Positions 1 to 5,589 of a stretch of DNA of 6,433 nt are shown piece by piece. A program made the translations under genes and the position numbers. The notes beneath the pieces are model-generated. The model ran no database searches. It was given only the letters and a program-made list of their open reading frames with translations, and was not told the origin of the DNA. Origin of the DNA: JAFGED01 sp964551295 (GTDB lineage: Bacteria > Chloroflexota > Anaerolineae > B4-G1); the NCBI GenBank assembly GCA_964551295.1, contig CAZKDJ010000226.1:1-6433 (forward strand), given 5' to 3'. Every line of letters begins with the position of its first letter. Within the stretch, counting starts at the first letter, position 1.

Positions 1-46
1 GCACCAATTCTACCGATTGAAATCGCCTAAACAGACCCTCCTTTCA

Positions 47-298
47 TCAGCCCAGGTCAGAACTATTCCCTGTCTCGGCATACGCAGCCCGGTATGCCTC
101 GACCGTACGAACTGTCACTCCCTGCACCGCCGCCGCCGCCGCTTCTTCAGCGGTGATGACTTTACCCTCTACCAGCCAGGTCGTGATGGCTCTCAGCCCC
201 TCGGCATCGCCATCTCGCAAGGAGATAACCCTTTGTCCATCCAACGTGACCCAAACGTGACCATTCTCGCTACTTGGTTGCAGCGCAAGTTGCGGCAT
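47..298 (-). CDS. Short helix-turn-helix protein, possibly truncated transposase or regulator
   Basis: 83 codons from an ATG at 296-298. GGGAGG lies 5 nt upstream of that ATG; a TTG directly before it is an alternative start. Residues 1-45 look like a small beta-rich domain (HVWVTLDGQRVISLRDGD). Residues 48-74 fit a helix-turn-helix: ITAEEAAAAA, a VQG turn, then VTVRTVEAYRAAYA. Compared with the common pattern EAAxxLGVSxRTV, the segment between the two helices is about two residues longer. It coincides with a run of five alanines encoded by a CCG trinucleotide repeat. The frame ends in two consecutive TGA codons right after a serine-rich hinge. Insertion-sequence transposases of this HTH type normally continue there into a catalytic domain, so this may be the 5' remnant of a decayed element. 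It could also be an intact small DNA-binding protein. I do not recognise the family with certainty, and the window edge prevents a check downstream. Confidence 0.5.
   Translation of the reverse strand: MPQLALQPSSENGHVWVTLDGQRVISLRDGDAEGLRAITTWLVEGKVITAEEAAAAAVQGVTVRTVEAYRAAYAETGNSSDLG
127..142. repeat. CCG trinucleotide microsatellite
   Basis: Five uninterrupted CCG units plus one C. On the minus strand they encode the alanine run at residues 53-57 of the helix-turn-helix frame. Such runs are prone to slippage by multiples of three, which could explain the slightly over-long helix-turn junction. Confidence 0.7.
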
Positions 299-316
299 CA
301 ACGCCTCCCACCATCA

Positions 317-335
317 GAGATAGTTGGAGATAGTT
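317..335. repeat. Two 9-bp direct repeats, 10-bp period
   Basis: GAGATAGTT occurs at 317-325 and again at 327-335 with one base between. The copies are therefore about one helical turn apart, on the same face of the DNA. They lie about 18 nt upstream of the helix-turn-helix reading frame. An operator for that protein is conceivable, but nothing else supports it. The rest of the 302-445 gap shows no gene and no clear terminator. Confidence 0.35.
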
Positions 336-445
336 TGCCATCAAACGGCCAATTTGTTAAGGAGCTACCAGCGATGTATCTGCGTGATTCAAATGACGCA
401 CTTTACTTCCCTACGGAGACGGAAAATCATTTATGAGGTTGTCCA

Positions 446-2494
446 TTATTGGCTCTTTTCGATACGTTTGGTTGGTTCTTGCGTGTACGCACACGTTGGA
501 TAGTTGGCGCAGCCCCAGAACACGCCACGTTTTCCCTTGCGCTCCACGAGATCGCCGCCGCATTTGGGGCACGTGCCGACAACGACGGGCGCTTTCCACT
601 TGCACTTGGGAAAGTTGGCGCACGCGCGGAAGCGACCATACTTGCCCTGGCGCAGCAGCACCGCGCCGCCACATTCGGGACACGTCTCGCCGGTTGGCGT
701 GGCTCCGCCGCTGGCCTTGCGCTTGCTTGCAGGCACACTTATGGCCTGGATTTGGGCGGTCTCCCGCGCTTTATCCACCGCCTCGGAGAAGGGCGCGTAG
801 AACGCACGCAGCGTCTCCACCCAGCCGCGCTCTCCGCGGGCGATACCATCGAGGTCGTCCTCCATCTGCGCGGTAAAGCCCACGGCGAACAGGTCTGGGA
901 ACTGGGCGACCAAAAAGTCGCATACCACAAAACCAAGTTCTGTGGCCAGTAGCGACTTTTTCTGGCGCTCGACATAGTCCCGCTGCAGGATGGTGCGCAC
1001 GATGGCGGCGTAGGTGCTGGGCCGTCCGACGCCCTGTTTTTCCAGCTCCTTGATCAGGCTGGCCTCGGTAAAATGAGGCGGCGGCTTGGTAAAGTGCTGC
1101 TCGGGGTACAGGCCGTGTAGCACTAGCGGCTCTCCATTTTTGAGTGGTGGGAGCGTCTGGTCGGCGGCTCCCTCTTCATCCGTGGGCTTTTTGTCTCGCA
1201 CCTCGTACACCTTCAGGAAACCGTCGAAGAGCAGTTCGCGTCCACTGGCGCGGAAGAGGTAGGGCAGATCTGCCCCGTCGCGCGCGGTAGCGACGTCCAC
1301 CGTGGTCACGTTGTAGACCGCGGGCTTCATCTGGCTGGCGATAAAGCGCCGCCAAATCAGTTTGTACAGCTTGGCCTGATCGGATGTGAGATGAGGGCGC
1401 AACTCCTTTGGCGTGCGCTGGGACGATGTGGGTCGGATTGCCTCGTGGGCTTCCTGGGCCACTTTGGCCTTGGTTTTGTAGATGGGTGGCTTCTCCGGCA
1501 GATACTCCTCGCCCCAGAAGCGGGCGATGACCTGGCGTGCCTCCTGTTGAGCGGGCTCGGCCACGTGGGTCGAGTCGGTGCGCATGTAGGTGATCATGCC
1601 CACCGTACCCTCGTCGGGCAGGGCAACACCCTCGTAAAGCTGCTGGGCAATGCGCATCGTCTTGGCCGCGGGCCAGCCCAGCCGGTTAGCCCCATCCTGC
1701 TGCAGCGTGCTGGTGGTGTAGGGAGGGTAAGGGCGGCGGGTCTTGCGCCGCTTTTTGACCTTGAGCACACGCCAGTCGGCTCCCTCCAGCGCCTCGACCA
1801 CGGTCAGCGCGTCGGCCTCGGTTTTGAGATCGGGCTTGTCTTTCCCAATGCGGAACAGGCGGGCGCGGAAGCGGTGTTCTTCGTCGTTTACCTTCGAAAG
1901 CTCCGCGTCCAGCGTCCAGTACTCCTGCGGCACGAACGCCTCGATTTCCCGGTCCCGCTCGATGACCAGCCGCAGCGCCACCGTCTGCACTCGCCCGGCA
2001 GAAAGCCCCTTGCGTCCGCGGATGGCCTTCCATAAAACTGGACTGACCTGGTAGCCGACCAGGCGATCCAGCACGCGGCGCGCCTGCTGGGCGTTCACCA
2101 GGTCCATATCCAGCTCGCCGGGGTCGGCGAGGGCTGCCCGGACGGCCTGCCGCGTGATCTCGTGGAAGGTGACCCGGCGCAGGGACTTGCCCTTGAGCGC
2201 AGCCTTGATCGCCTGGGTCACGTGCCAGGCGATGGCCTCTCCCTCGCGGTCGGGGTCGGTGGCCAGGATGACGGTAGCGGCATCCTGGGCGCCCTCCCGC
2301 AGGCGCGCGATGGTCTTGCGGGCGCCCTTGCGCTGATGGTAGGTGGGACGAAAGTTGTGCGCCACGTCCACGCCGAGCTGCTTGGGCGGTAGATCGCGCA
2401 CGTGGCCCATCGAGGCCAGGACGCGGTAGCCGCGCCCTAGGAATCCGCGCAATGCCTTGGCCTTGGTGGGCGATTCGACGATGATCAGATCCAT
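446..2494 (-). CDS. topA: DNA topoisomerase I (type IA)
   Basis: 682 residues. Type IA topoisomerase that relaxes negative supercoils through a transient 5'-phosphotyrosine link, acting on the nucleoid. The N-terminal Toprim domain is visible: VESPTKAK at residues 6-13 with E7, and DPDREGEAIAWH at 80-91 with the metal-binding acidic residues D80, D82 and E84. The catalytic tyrosine is Y303 in GMITYMRTDST. The LSAGRVQT segment (164-171) and EAHEAIRPT (348-356) are also family hallmarks, as is GVGRPSTYA (488-496). The C-terminus carries two four-cysteine zinc ribbons: C605, C608, C625, C631 and C642, C645, C662, C668. Enterobacterial TopA is longer (about 865 residues) with more C-terminal domains; this length is usual for many other bacteria. 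The ATG at 2492-2494 fits the family start, MDLIIVESPTKAKAL. No clear Shine-Dalgarno sequence precedes it. Termination is by TAA at 446-448. All key residues are present, so the gene appears functional. Confidence 0.98.
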   Translation of the reverse strand: MDLIIVESPTKAKALRGFLGRGYRVLASMGHVRDLPPKQLGVDVAHNFRPTYHQRKGARKTIARLREGAQDAATVILATDPDREGEAIAWHVTQAIKAALKGKSLRRVTFHEITRQAVRAALADPGELDMDLVNAQQARRVLDRLVGYQVSPVLWKAIRGRKGLSAGRVQTVALRLVIERDREIEAFVPQEYWTLDAELSKVNDEEHRFRARLFRIGKDKPDLKTEADALTVVEALEGADWRVLKVKKRRKTRRPYPPYTTSTLQQDGANRLGWPAAKTMRIAQQLYEGVALPDEGTVGMITYMRTDSTHVAEPAQQEARQVIARFWGEEYLPEKPPIYKTKAKVAQEAHEAIRPTSSQRTPKELRPHLTSDQAKLYKLIWRRFIASQMKPAVYNVTTVDVATARDGADLPYLFRASGRELLFDGFLKVYEVRDKKPTDEEGAADQTLPPLKNGEPLVLHGLYPEQHFTKPPPHFTEASLIKELEKQGVGRPSTYAAIVRTILQRDYVERQKKSLLATELGFVVCDFLVAQFPDLFAVGFTAQMEDDLDGIARGERGWVETLRAFYAPFSEAVDKARETAQIQAISVPASKRKASGGATPTGETCPECGGAVLLRQGKYGRFRACANFPKCKWKAPVVVGTCPKCGGDLVERKGKRGVFWGCANYPTCAYTQEPTKRIEKSQ

Positions 2495-2503
2495 TTCACA
2501 TCA

Positions 2504-2532
2504 ATCTTACCGCAAAGGCGCAAAGGGCGCAA
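2504..2532 (-). promoter_or_regulatory. Weak candidate promoter of topA
   Basis: On the minus strand, TTGCGC (2527-2532) is separated by 17 nt from TAAGAT (2504-2509). Nine further nt lead to the topA ATG. Only half of the -35 bases match consensus. The element lies partly inside the left arm of the cgcaaag hairpin, so hairpin or cruciform formation could affect it. This is a weak call. If correct, the topA mRNA would have almost no leader, in line with the missing ribosome binding site. Confidence 0.2.
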
Positions 2533-2570
2533 AAAAAATCGGACGAGGCTTGGCGCTCTTTGCGTCTTGG
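2513..2570. repeat. Long imperfect hairpin of the cgcaaag type
   Basis: Arms at 2513-2530 and 2553-2570 with a 22-nt loop. Of 18 positions, 15 are Watson-Crick pairs, two are G-U pairs if read as plus-strand RNA, and one is a mismatch. The arms are built from the unit cgcaaag with a gcgc apex. An A-tract at 2531-2538 lies in the loop. Intergenic hairpins made of cgcaaag units are, from memory, dispersed in several environmental phyla, so this is probably one copy of a mobile-like repeat family. No T-run follows it on the minus strand, so it is not a textbook terminator for the upstream hydrolase gene. Confidence 0.6.
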
Positions 2571-2593
2571 CGTGAAAATGGTGGTGGATGAGG

Positions 2594-3505
2594 TTAGTCG
2601 CCCACCGCAAACGCGCTATCGAAAAACGCCACCACTCGCCGCTCCCACTCCTCGGCGGCCACGTCCAGGTACCCGCCGTGCCACGCGCCAGGGACGATCC
2701 ATAGGTCCTTGGGCTCTCCTGCCTGCGCCAGTTGCTCCTGCGGATGCGTCTCGCCGGTCTCTAGCTCGCCATAGATCAGCAGCAGCGGTCGCGGGCTGAT
2801 GCGGTCGATGACGGAGATGGGGCTGACGTCGCGGGCGTTCACGCCTGTCTCCAGTCGGAAGCAGACGAGGATCGCCTGAAACATGATCGTCTCCCACAGC
2901 GAGTTGGTGCCTCCCGCGTTGGTGATGTCGGCGGCCAGGTCGTAAAAGCCGCCCTCGGCCACCACTGCCTCGACGCGCTCGTCCTCCGCCACGCCCAACG
3001 TGGCCGTTATCCCGCCTAGTGAATAGCCCAGCACCCCCACGTGCTCCACACCCGGCTGATCGAGTACCCAGGTTACCGCCTCCTCCAAGTCCTTGGCCTC
3101 GTAATAGCCCAGCGTGGTCTGCCCCTCGGGATGGGTGCAGGAGCGCATCTCGGTCATCAGTAACCCGTAGCCGTGGCGGGCCAGGATGATGCCTTCCCGC
3201 GGCATGCCATCTCGCCCGCCGCCCAGGCCCGGCAGCAGGATGATGACGACTCCGTTTTGGGGTGGGAGATACCAGGCTCGCAGCGTCATCCCGTCATGGG
3301 TGGGATAGGCGACATCCTGTGTGTCCTCAATCCCTATGTCATTCGGTGTGATGCCGGTATTGCCGCATCCAGGGTGGGTGAGGGCGTGGGCGTAAATCGC
3401 GCCGCTCACCACTGCGGTCCCGATGTAGGCCGTCAACAGCCCCGCGACGAGCGCCACTGCCGCGAATCGTATCAGGTGTATCCAGTACTGCCGATCGTGC
3501 TGCAT
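2594..3505 (-). CDS. Membrane-anchored alpha/beta hydrolase
   Basis: 303 residues. A hydrophobic helix at about residues 12-36 anchors the N-terminus in the membrane, leaving the catalytic domain probably outside the cytoplasm. The alpha/beta-hydrolase fold shows in the strand and oxyanion segment VVIILLPGLGGGRDG (86-100). The nucleophile elbow GYSLGG has S162 as nucleophile, and GAWHGG contains H276 as the likely catalytic histidine. The acid of the triad, usually Asp after the strand LLLIYGE, appears to be Glu (E247 or E249), which is less common. The overall shape resembles the peptidase S9-like and acyl-esterase-like hydrolases with one N-terminal anchor. The substrate cannot be predicted. 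C47 lacks a lipobox context. The ATG at 3503-3505 has no Shine-Dalgarno sequence, but a -10-like TACAAT sits 6 nt before it, suggesting a leaderless message. The gene is divergent from the FG-GAP gene and precedes topA on the same strand with a 99-nt gap. Confidence 0.88.
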   Translation of the reverse strand: MQHDRQYWIHLIRFAAVALVAGLLTAYIGTAVVSGAIYAHALTHPGCGNTGITPNDIGIEDTQDVAYPTHDGMTLRAWYLPPQNGVVIILLPGLGGGRDGMPREGIILARHGYGLLMTEMRSCTHPEGQTTLGYYEAKDLEEAVTWVLDQPGVEHVGVLGYSLGGITATLGVAEDERVEAVVAEGGFYDLAADITNAGGTNSLWETIMFQAILVCFRLETGVNARDVSPISVIDRISPRPLLLIYGELETGETHPQEQLAQAGEPKDLWIVPGAWHGGYLDVAAEEWERRVVAFFDSAFAVGD

Positions 3506-3511
3506 GGTCGC

Positions 3512-3540
3512 ATTGTATACCGAACGGACGAAATAATAAA
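3512..3540 (-). promoter_or_regulatory. Candidate promoter of the hydrolase, leaderless
   Basis: On the minus strand, TTTATT (3535-3540) is 17 nt from TACAAT (3512-3517). The first base of the ATG at 3505 lies 7 nt after the -10, where transcription would be expected to begin. The -35 is poor, and the -10 matches consensus at five of six positions. Confidence 0.4.
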
Positions 3541-3545
3541 GTCCT

Positions 3546-3574
3546 GGTTGTGCACGCCAAAGATTTGGTATAAT
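3546..3574 (+). promoter_or_regulatory. Candidate promoter of the FG-GAP gene
   Basis: A perfect -10 hexamer TATAAT lies at 3569-3574. The best-placed -35 is the weak GGTTGT at 3546-3551 (17-nt spacer); TTGTGC at 3548-3553 would give 15 nt. Transcription would start near 3581, leaving a leader of about 128 nt before the ATG at 3709. The element is back-to-back with the hydrolase promoter. Confidence 0.5.
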
Positions 3575-3580
3575 ATATAC

Positions 3581-3708
3581 GGTGTGTTTCAGATGGGCTA
3601 GTTTCTATCGAGAACGAGCCCCTCGTGGGCGACGGGGCACAAGCCCCTATGCTACCGGATTTCCCGACAGAAACGGGCTAGAGAGACCTATGAACCAGGA
3701 GGGATAAA
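3581..3708 (+). promoter_or_regulatory. Structured 5' leader, candidate cis-regulatory RNA
   Basis: The leader holds several complementary segments. GTTTCT (3601-3606) pairs perfectly with AGAAAC (3669-3674) and could close a multibranch domain. Inside it, ACGAG/CTCGT (3614-3618 and 3622-3626) and GGGGC/GCCCC (3634-3638 and 3643-3647, loop ACAA) form hairpins. A competing fold pairs GGGCT (3595-3599) with AGCCC (3617-3621), extended by GTTTCT with AGAAC (3611-3615). A second copy of GGGCTAG at 3675-3681 could pair with either AGCCC copy (3617-3621, 3642-3646). The Shine-Dalgarno AGGAGGG (3697-3703) lies 5 nt before the ATG. Mutually exclusive pairings of this kind are typical of riboswitches or attenuators. 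I cannot match it to any known class: it lacks the cyclic-di-GMP-I core and other signatures I know. Confidence 0.4.
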
Positions 3709-4503
3709 ATGTCGGATCGACGTTTGTCTAACAAGCATCTGTGTTTCGTACGCGCGGGATTGGCCGTTGCCCTGTTAATCACGCTTTCTTTCGAGGTGGG
3801 ATGGCCGCAGGCGGCGCGTGCGACCTCTGGTGGGCGGGTTCCTGCGACCGGTCTGCACGAGATGAACCTCGCGCCCGATGGCCTTGCGGAGAGGGCGTGG
3901 CAGGCCATCCTCGAACGGGGCGAGATGTCCGGTTCTGTCGCGGCGACCACGCACTACAGTGAGCTCAAGCTCAAACCGCCTTCTCCCTCGAGCGCTGGGA
4001 ACCGCTTTGGCGCTGCCGTGGCCTTGAGCGGCGACACCCTCGCGGTCGGGGCGTGCGATGATGATGTGAACGGCAACAATTCTGGCTCGGTGTATGTGTT
4101 CGAGCGCAGCGGTAGCAGTTGGTCACAGCAGGCCAGTCTCGCCCCCGATGATGGGGACAGCGAGGACCGCTTTGGCCGTGCCGTGGCCTTGAGCGGCGAC
4201 ACGCTGGTGGTCGGGGTTTATTATGATGAGGACCCCAACGGTGACCACGCCGGTTCGGTCTACGTGTTCGAGAGGGGGAGCGGGTGGGCCGGCGGCGGCG
4301 CCAACCAGGCGGCCAAGCTCGCCCCCGACGACGGGGATAGTGGTGACTACTTTGGCTACGCGGTGGCCTTGAGCGGCGACACCCTCGTGGTCGGGGCATA
4401 TTATGATGATGACGCTGCTGGAAATGCAGGCGCAGCCTACGTCTTTGTGCGCCTCTACTACGACACCTACCTGCCGCTGGTGTTGCGGGCTTTTGACCAG
4501 TAA
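3709..4503 (+). CDS. Secreted FG-GAP repeat protein
   Basis: 264 residues. A basic N-terminus followed by a hydrophobic stretch (about 16-30) and AARA-TS near residue 38 forms a likely Sec signal peptide. Three FG-GAP units follow, with their FG dipeptides at 100-101, 155-156 and 215-216. Each reads FGxAVALSGDTLxVG, then an acidic loop (DDDVNGNNSG, DEDPNGDHAG, DDDAAGNAG) and a strand such as GSVYVFER. The acidic loops resemble the calcium-binding loops of integrin-type beta-propellers. A full propeller needs about seven blades, so this protein is either a partial propeller or a shortened copy. It ends YLPLVLRAFDQ, a tail I associate with secreted Chloroflexota proteins. The start is supported by AGGAGGG 5 nt upstream and by the signal peptide. 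The role is unknown; surface adhesion or ligand binding is an inference. It is convergent with the next gene. Confidence 0.85.
   Translation: MSDRRLSNKHLCFVRAGLAVALLITLSFEVGWPQAARATSGGRVPATGLHEMNLAPDGLAERAWQAILERGEMSGSVAATTHYSELKLKPPSPSSAGNRFGAAVALSGDTLAVGACDDDVNGNNSGSVYVFERSGSSWSQQASLAPDDGDSEDRFGRAVALSGDTLVVGVYYDEDPNGDHAGSVYVFERGSGWAGGGANQAAKLAPDDGDSGDYFGYAVALSGDTLVVGAYYDDDAAGNAGAAYVFVRLYYDTYLPLVLRAFDQ
4006..4410 (+). repeat. Three near-identical coding repeats
   Basis: Blocks beginning tttgg at 4006, 4171 and 4351 share long stretches over about 50 nt, centred on gtggccttgagcggcgac. They are offset by 165 and 180 nt. The second and third blocks are also preceded by almost the same segment (gcccccgatg/gcccccgacg, at 4141 and 4321). 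The nucleotide identity suggests recent internal duplication or ongoing recombination between repeats. Confidence 0.8.
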
Positions 4504-4511
4504 TCGTGAGC

Positions 4512-4529
4512 TTGCTGCTTTTGCGGCAA
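4512..4529. other. Small hairpin between convergent genes
   Basis: TTGCTGC (4512-4518) and GCGGCAA (4523-4529) pair over 7 bp with one wobble and a TTTT loop, just after the FG-GAP stop codon. No T-run follows on either strand, so a terminator function is weakly supported. The rest of 4504-4583 shows nothing. Confidence 0.3.
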
Positions 4530-4583
4530 ACAGTCAGAAAACCCATTCGACCGGCAGCGCGGGCGACGTGTAGAACGAGACGA

Positions 4584-5003
4584 TCATCGTGGGAGGAGGG
4601 TAAAGGACTGGTCTTCTATTTCAGAAAAAAGGCGGTCTAGGTCGTCGTAATGATCGTATAGGAGTATCTCTTGCGAGATTCCACGCAGTGTCTCCGATGT
4701 GTCGGAACCCGTCTGCGCAATTGTCACGATTGGGATGCGCTGGGCAAAGGCATAGCCTGCCTCGATGCCTACGCCGACGCCCTTTTCCGTGAGATCGACG
4801 ATCACGACGTCGCAGGCGTCGATCTCGCGGAACGTCCGCTGCATCAACGTGCCGGGGTCGAGCTGCACCTCGCCCCACTTTTCGAGGTCGCGGGTGATGC
4901 AAGTGGTCTCGAACCCCAGCCTCTCTAGCATGGACGAGATGCCCTCGATACGCTCTCTGTTGCTGTGATCCGCGTGGTATTTGATCGCAATATAAGCTCT
5001 CAT
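4584..5003 (-). CDS. Nucleoside 2-deoxyribosyltransferase-like protein
   Basis: 139 residues. The sequence fits the nucleoside 2-deoxyribosyltransferase superfamily, which forms Rossmann-like dimers that cleave or exchange N-glycosidic bonds of nucleosides or nucleotides. Strand 1 is MRAYIAIKY. A helix (NRERIEGISSMLERLGFE) follows, then CDVVIVDLTEKG (64-75) with D70. The hallmark EAGYAFAQRIPIVTI (81-95) has E81 at the position of the catalytic glutamate. A conserved-looking stretch with ETLRGIS (104-110) closes the fold. The protein is cytoplasmic, with no signal or membrane segment. The start at 5001-5003 matches the family start. A longer in-frame option from TTG or ATG near 5115-5120 adds about 40 residues unlike the family. 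No strong Shine-Dalgarno sequence is present. It stands alone, convergent with the FG-GAP gene. The true substrate is unknown; nucleotide salvage, hydrolysis of modified nucleotides, or a stress or defence role are all possible. Confidence 0.75.
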   Translation of the reverse strand: MRAYIAIKYHADHSNRERIEGISSMLERLGFETTCITRDLEKWGEVQLDPGTLMQRTFREIDACDVVIVDLTEKGVGVGIEAGYAFAQRIPIVTIAQTGSDTSETLRGISQEILLYDHYDDLDRLFSEIEDQSFTLLPR

Positions 5004-5258
5004 GTCTAGCGTTGCCTGGGGGACGCCGGAGCGTGCCGAGTTGTGATCCTCCAAACAGCCAAGCCGACTTCCGGCGAGCGAAAGTCGGCTCTTGTAACTG
5101 TATATCGTGAAGGGCATCAAGGCGAGAAACGGTCATCTCGCTTATGCAAAGACGCAGTTGTCTAGGCGGCAATGAGTATGCCAGCCCAACGGTCCAGGCT
5201 GTCGTGAAAGCCGTGTGTTCAGAATTGTGCTACGGCGACCTGTTGATGCCCAGCGGTC
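5004..5258. other. Non-coding stretch with two hairpins
   Basis: 255 nt between two minus-strand genes. It contains a 9-bp perfect stem AGCCGACTT/AAGTCGGCT (5062-5070 and 5082-5090, 11-nt loop) and a 6-bp stem GCGAGA/TCTCGC (5122-5127 and 5136-5141). Neither is followed by a T-run on the minus strand. The hairpins could act as processing or weak termination signals after the small membrane gene, or as a structured leader of the deoxyribosyltransferase-like gene. A clear promoter was not found; TATACA on the minus strand near 5100 is a weak -10 candidate. Confidence 0.4.
5062..5090. repeat. 9-bp perfect inverted repeat
   Basis: AGCCGACTT at 5062-5070 and AAGTCGGCT at 5082-5090 form a perfect stem with an 11-nt GC-rich loop, about 60 nt upstream of the deoxyribosyltransferase-like start. 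Confidence 0.6.
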
Positions 5259-5507
5259 TTATAGTTCGAACTTTGGCTCGGCTGAGATGCCTTCATCCTT
5301 GGCGCGCACGACCAAAAAGACCCACAGCAATACGGCTACGATGATGGGGATGATCCCGGCGCAGACGCCCAGCACGATATATAGAAAATTCGGATAGTCA
5401 GGATCCTGGAGCCCGCCACCAATGCCTACTCCACAGCATGCTACGGCGAGGCAGAGACACACGACAGACCCGACGATGGAGATGATCATGCCAGTCTTCT
5501 TGTCCAT
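5259..5507 (-). CDS. Small two-helix membrane protein
   Basis: 82 residues. The family is not recognised. The ATG at 5505-5507 is preceded by AAGGAG with a 7-nt spacer, which decides the start against a 60-codon upstream in-frame extension that overlaps the end of tatC. Two hydrophobic helices are evident, at about residues 7-31 and 41-67. The first holds a cysteine cluster, CLCLAVACCGVG (18-29). The short loop between them is QDPDYPN. The tail RAKDEGISAEPKFEL is charged and, by the positive-inside rule (R68, K70), probably cytoplasmic, as is the MDKK N-terminus. A strong promoter of its own (5590-5618) lies upstream. The cysteines could serve metal or redox chemistry or palmitoyl-like modification, but none of this can be shown here. 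Confidence 0.8.
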   Translation of the reverse strand: MDKKTGMIISIVGSVVCLCLAVACCGVGIGGGLQDPDYPNFLYIVLGVCAGIIPIIVAVLLWVFLVVRAKDEGISAEPKFEL

Positions 5508-5589
5508 TAGGTTGCTCCTTTTCAAATTGGTTATCGATGGATATATTTTGCCTACGGGAAAATGCGCGATGGCAATCTGCGCTGGGAAA

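Noticed and set aside
411..446. 11-codon peptide overlapping the topA stop (TAATG)
   Set aside because: Too short, no dedicated ribosome site, and no evidence beyond the chance overlap.
1391..2035. 214-codon open frame on the plus strand
   Set aside because: It lies wholly inside topA on the opposite strand. Its composition is that of an antisense shadow of a GC-rich gene, with no ribosome site or recognisable domain.
3365..3367. Lipoprotein cysteine (C47) in the hydrolase
   Set aside because: The preceding residues, THPG, do not form a lipobox and the hydrophobic segment ends well before it.
3620..3680. Cyclic-di-GMP-I riboswitch in the FG-GAP leader
   Set aside because: A hairpin-rich leader with gctaccgg was suggestive, but the conserved core (such as acgcaaagcc) is missing.
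3709..3830. Twin-arginine signal on the FG-GAP protein, linking it to tatC
   Set aside because: RR at residues 4-5 is followed by LSN, not by the hydrophobic residues of the Tat motif. An ordinary Sec signal fits better.
3971..4546. 191-codon open frame on the minus strand opposite the FG-GAP gene
   Set aside because: Its repeats mirror the FG-GAP coding repeats, and its arginine- and proline-rich product is typical of an antisense shadow.
5004..5120. Longer start for the deoxyribosyltransferase-like protein
   Set aside because: The extra 40 residues do not resemble the family, whose first strand begins at MRAYIAIKY, and the added region holds the inverted repeat.
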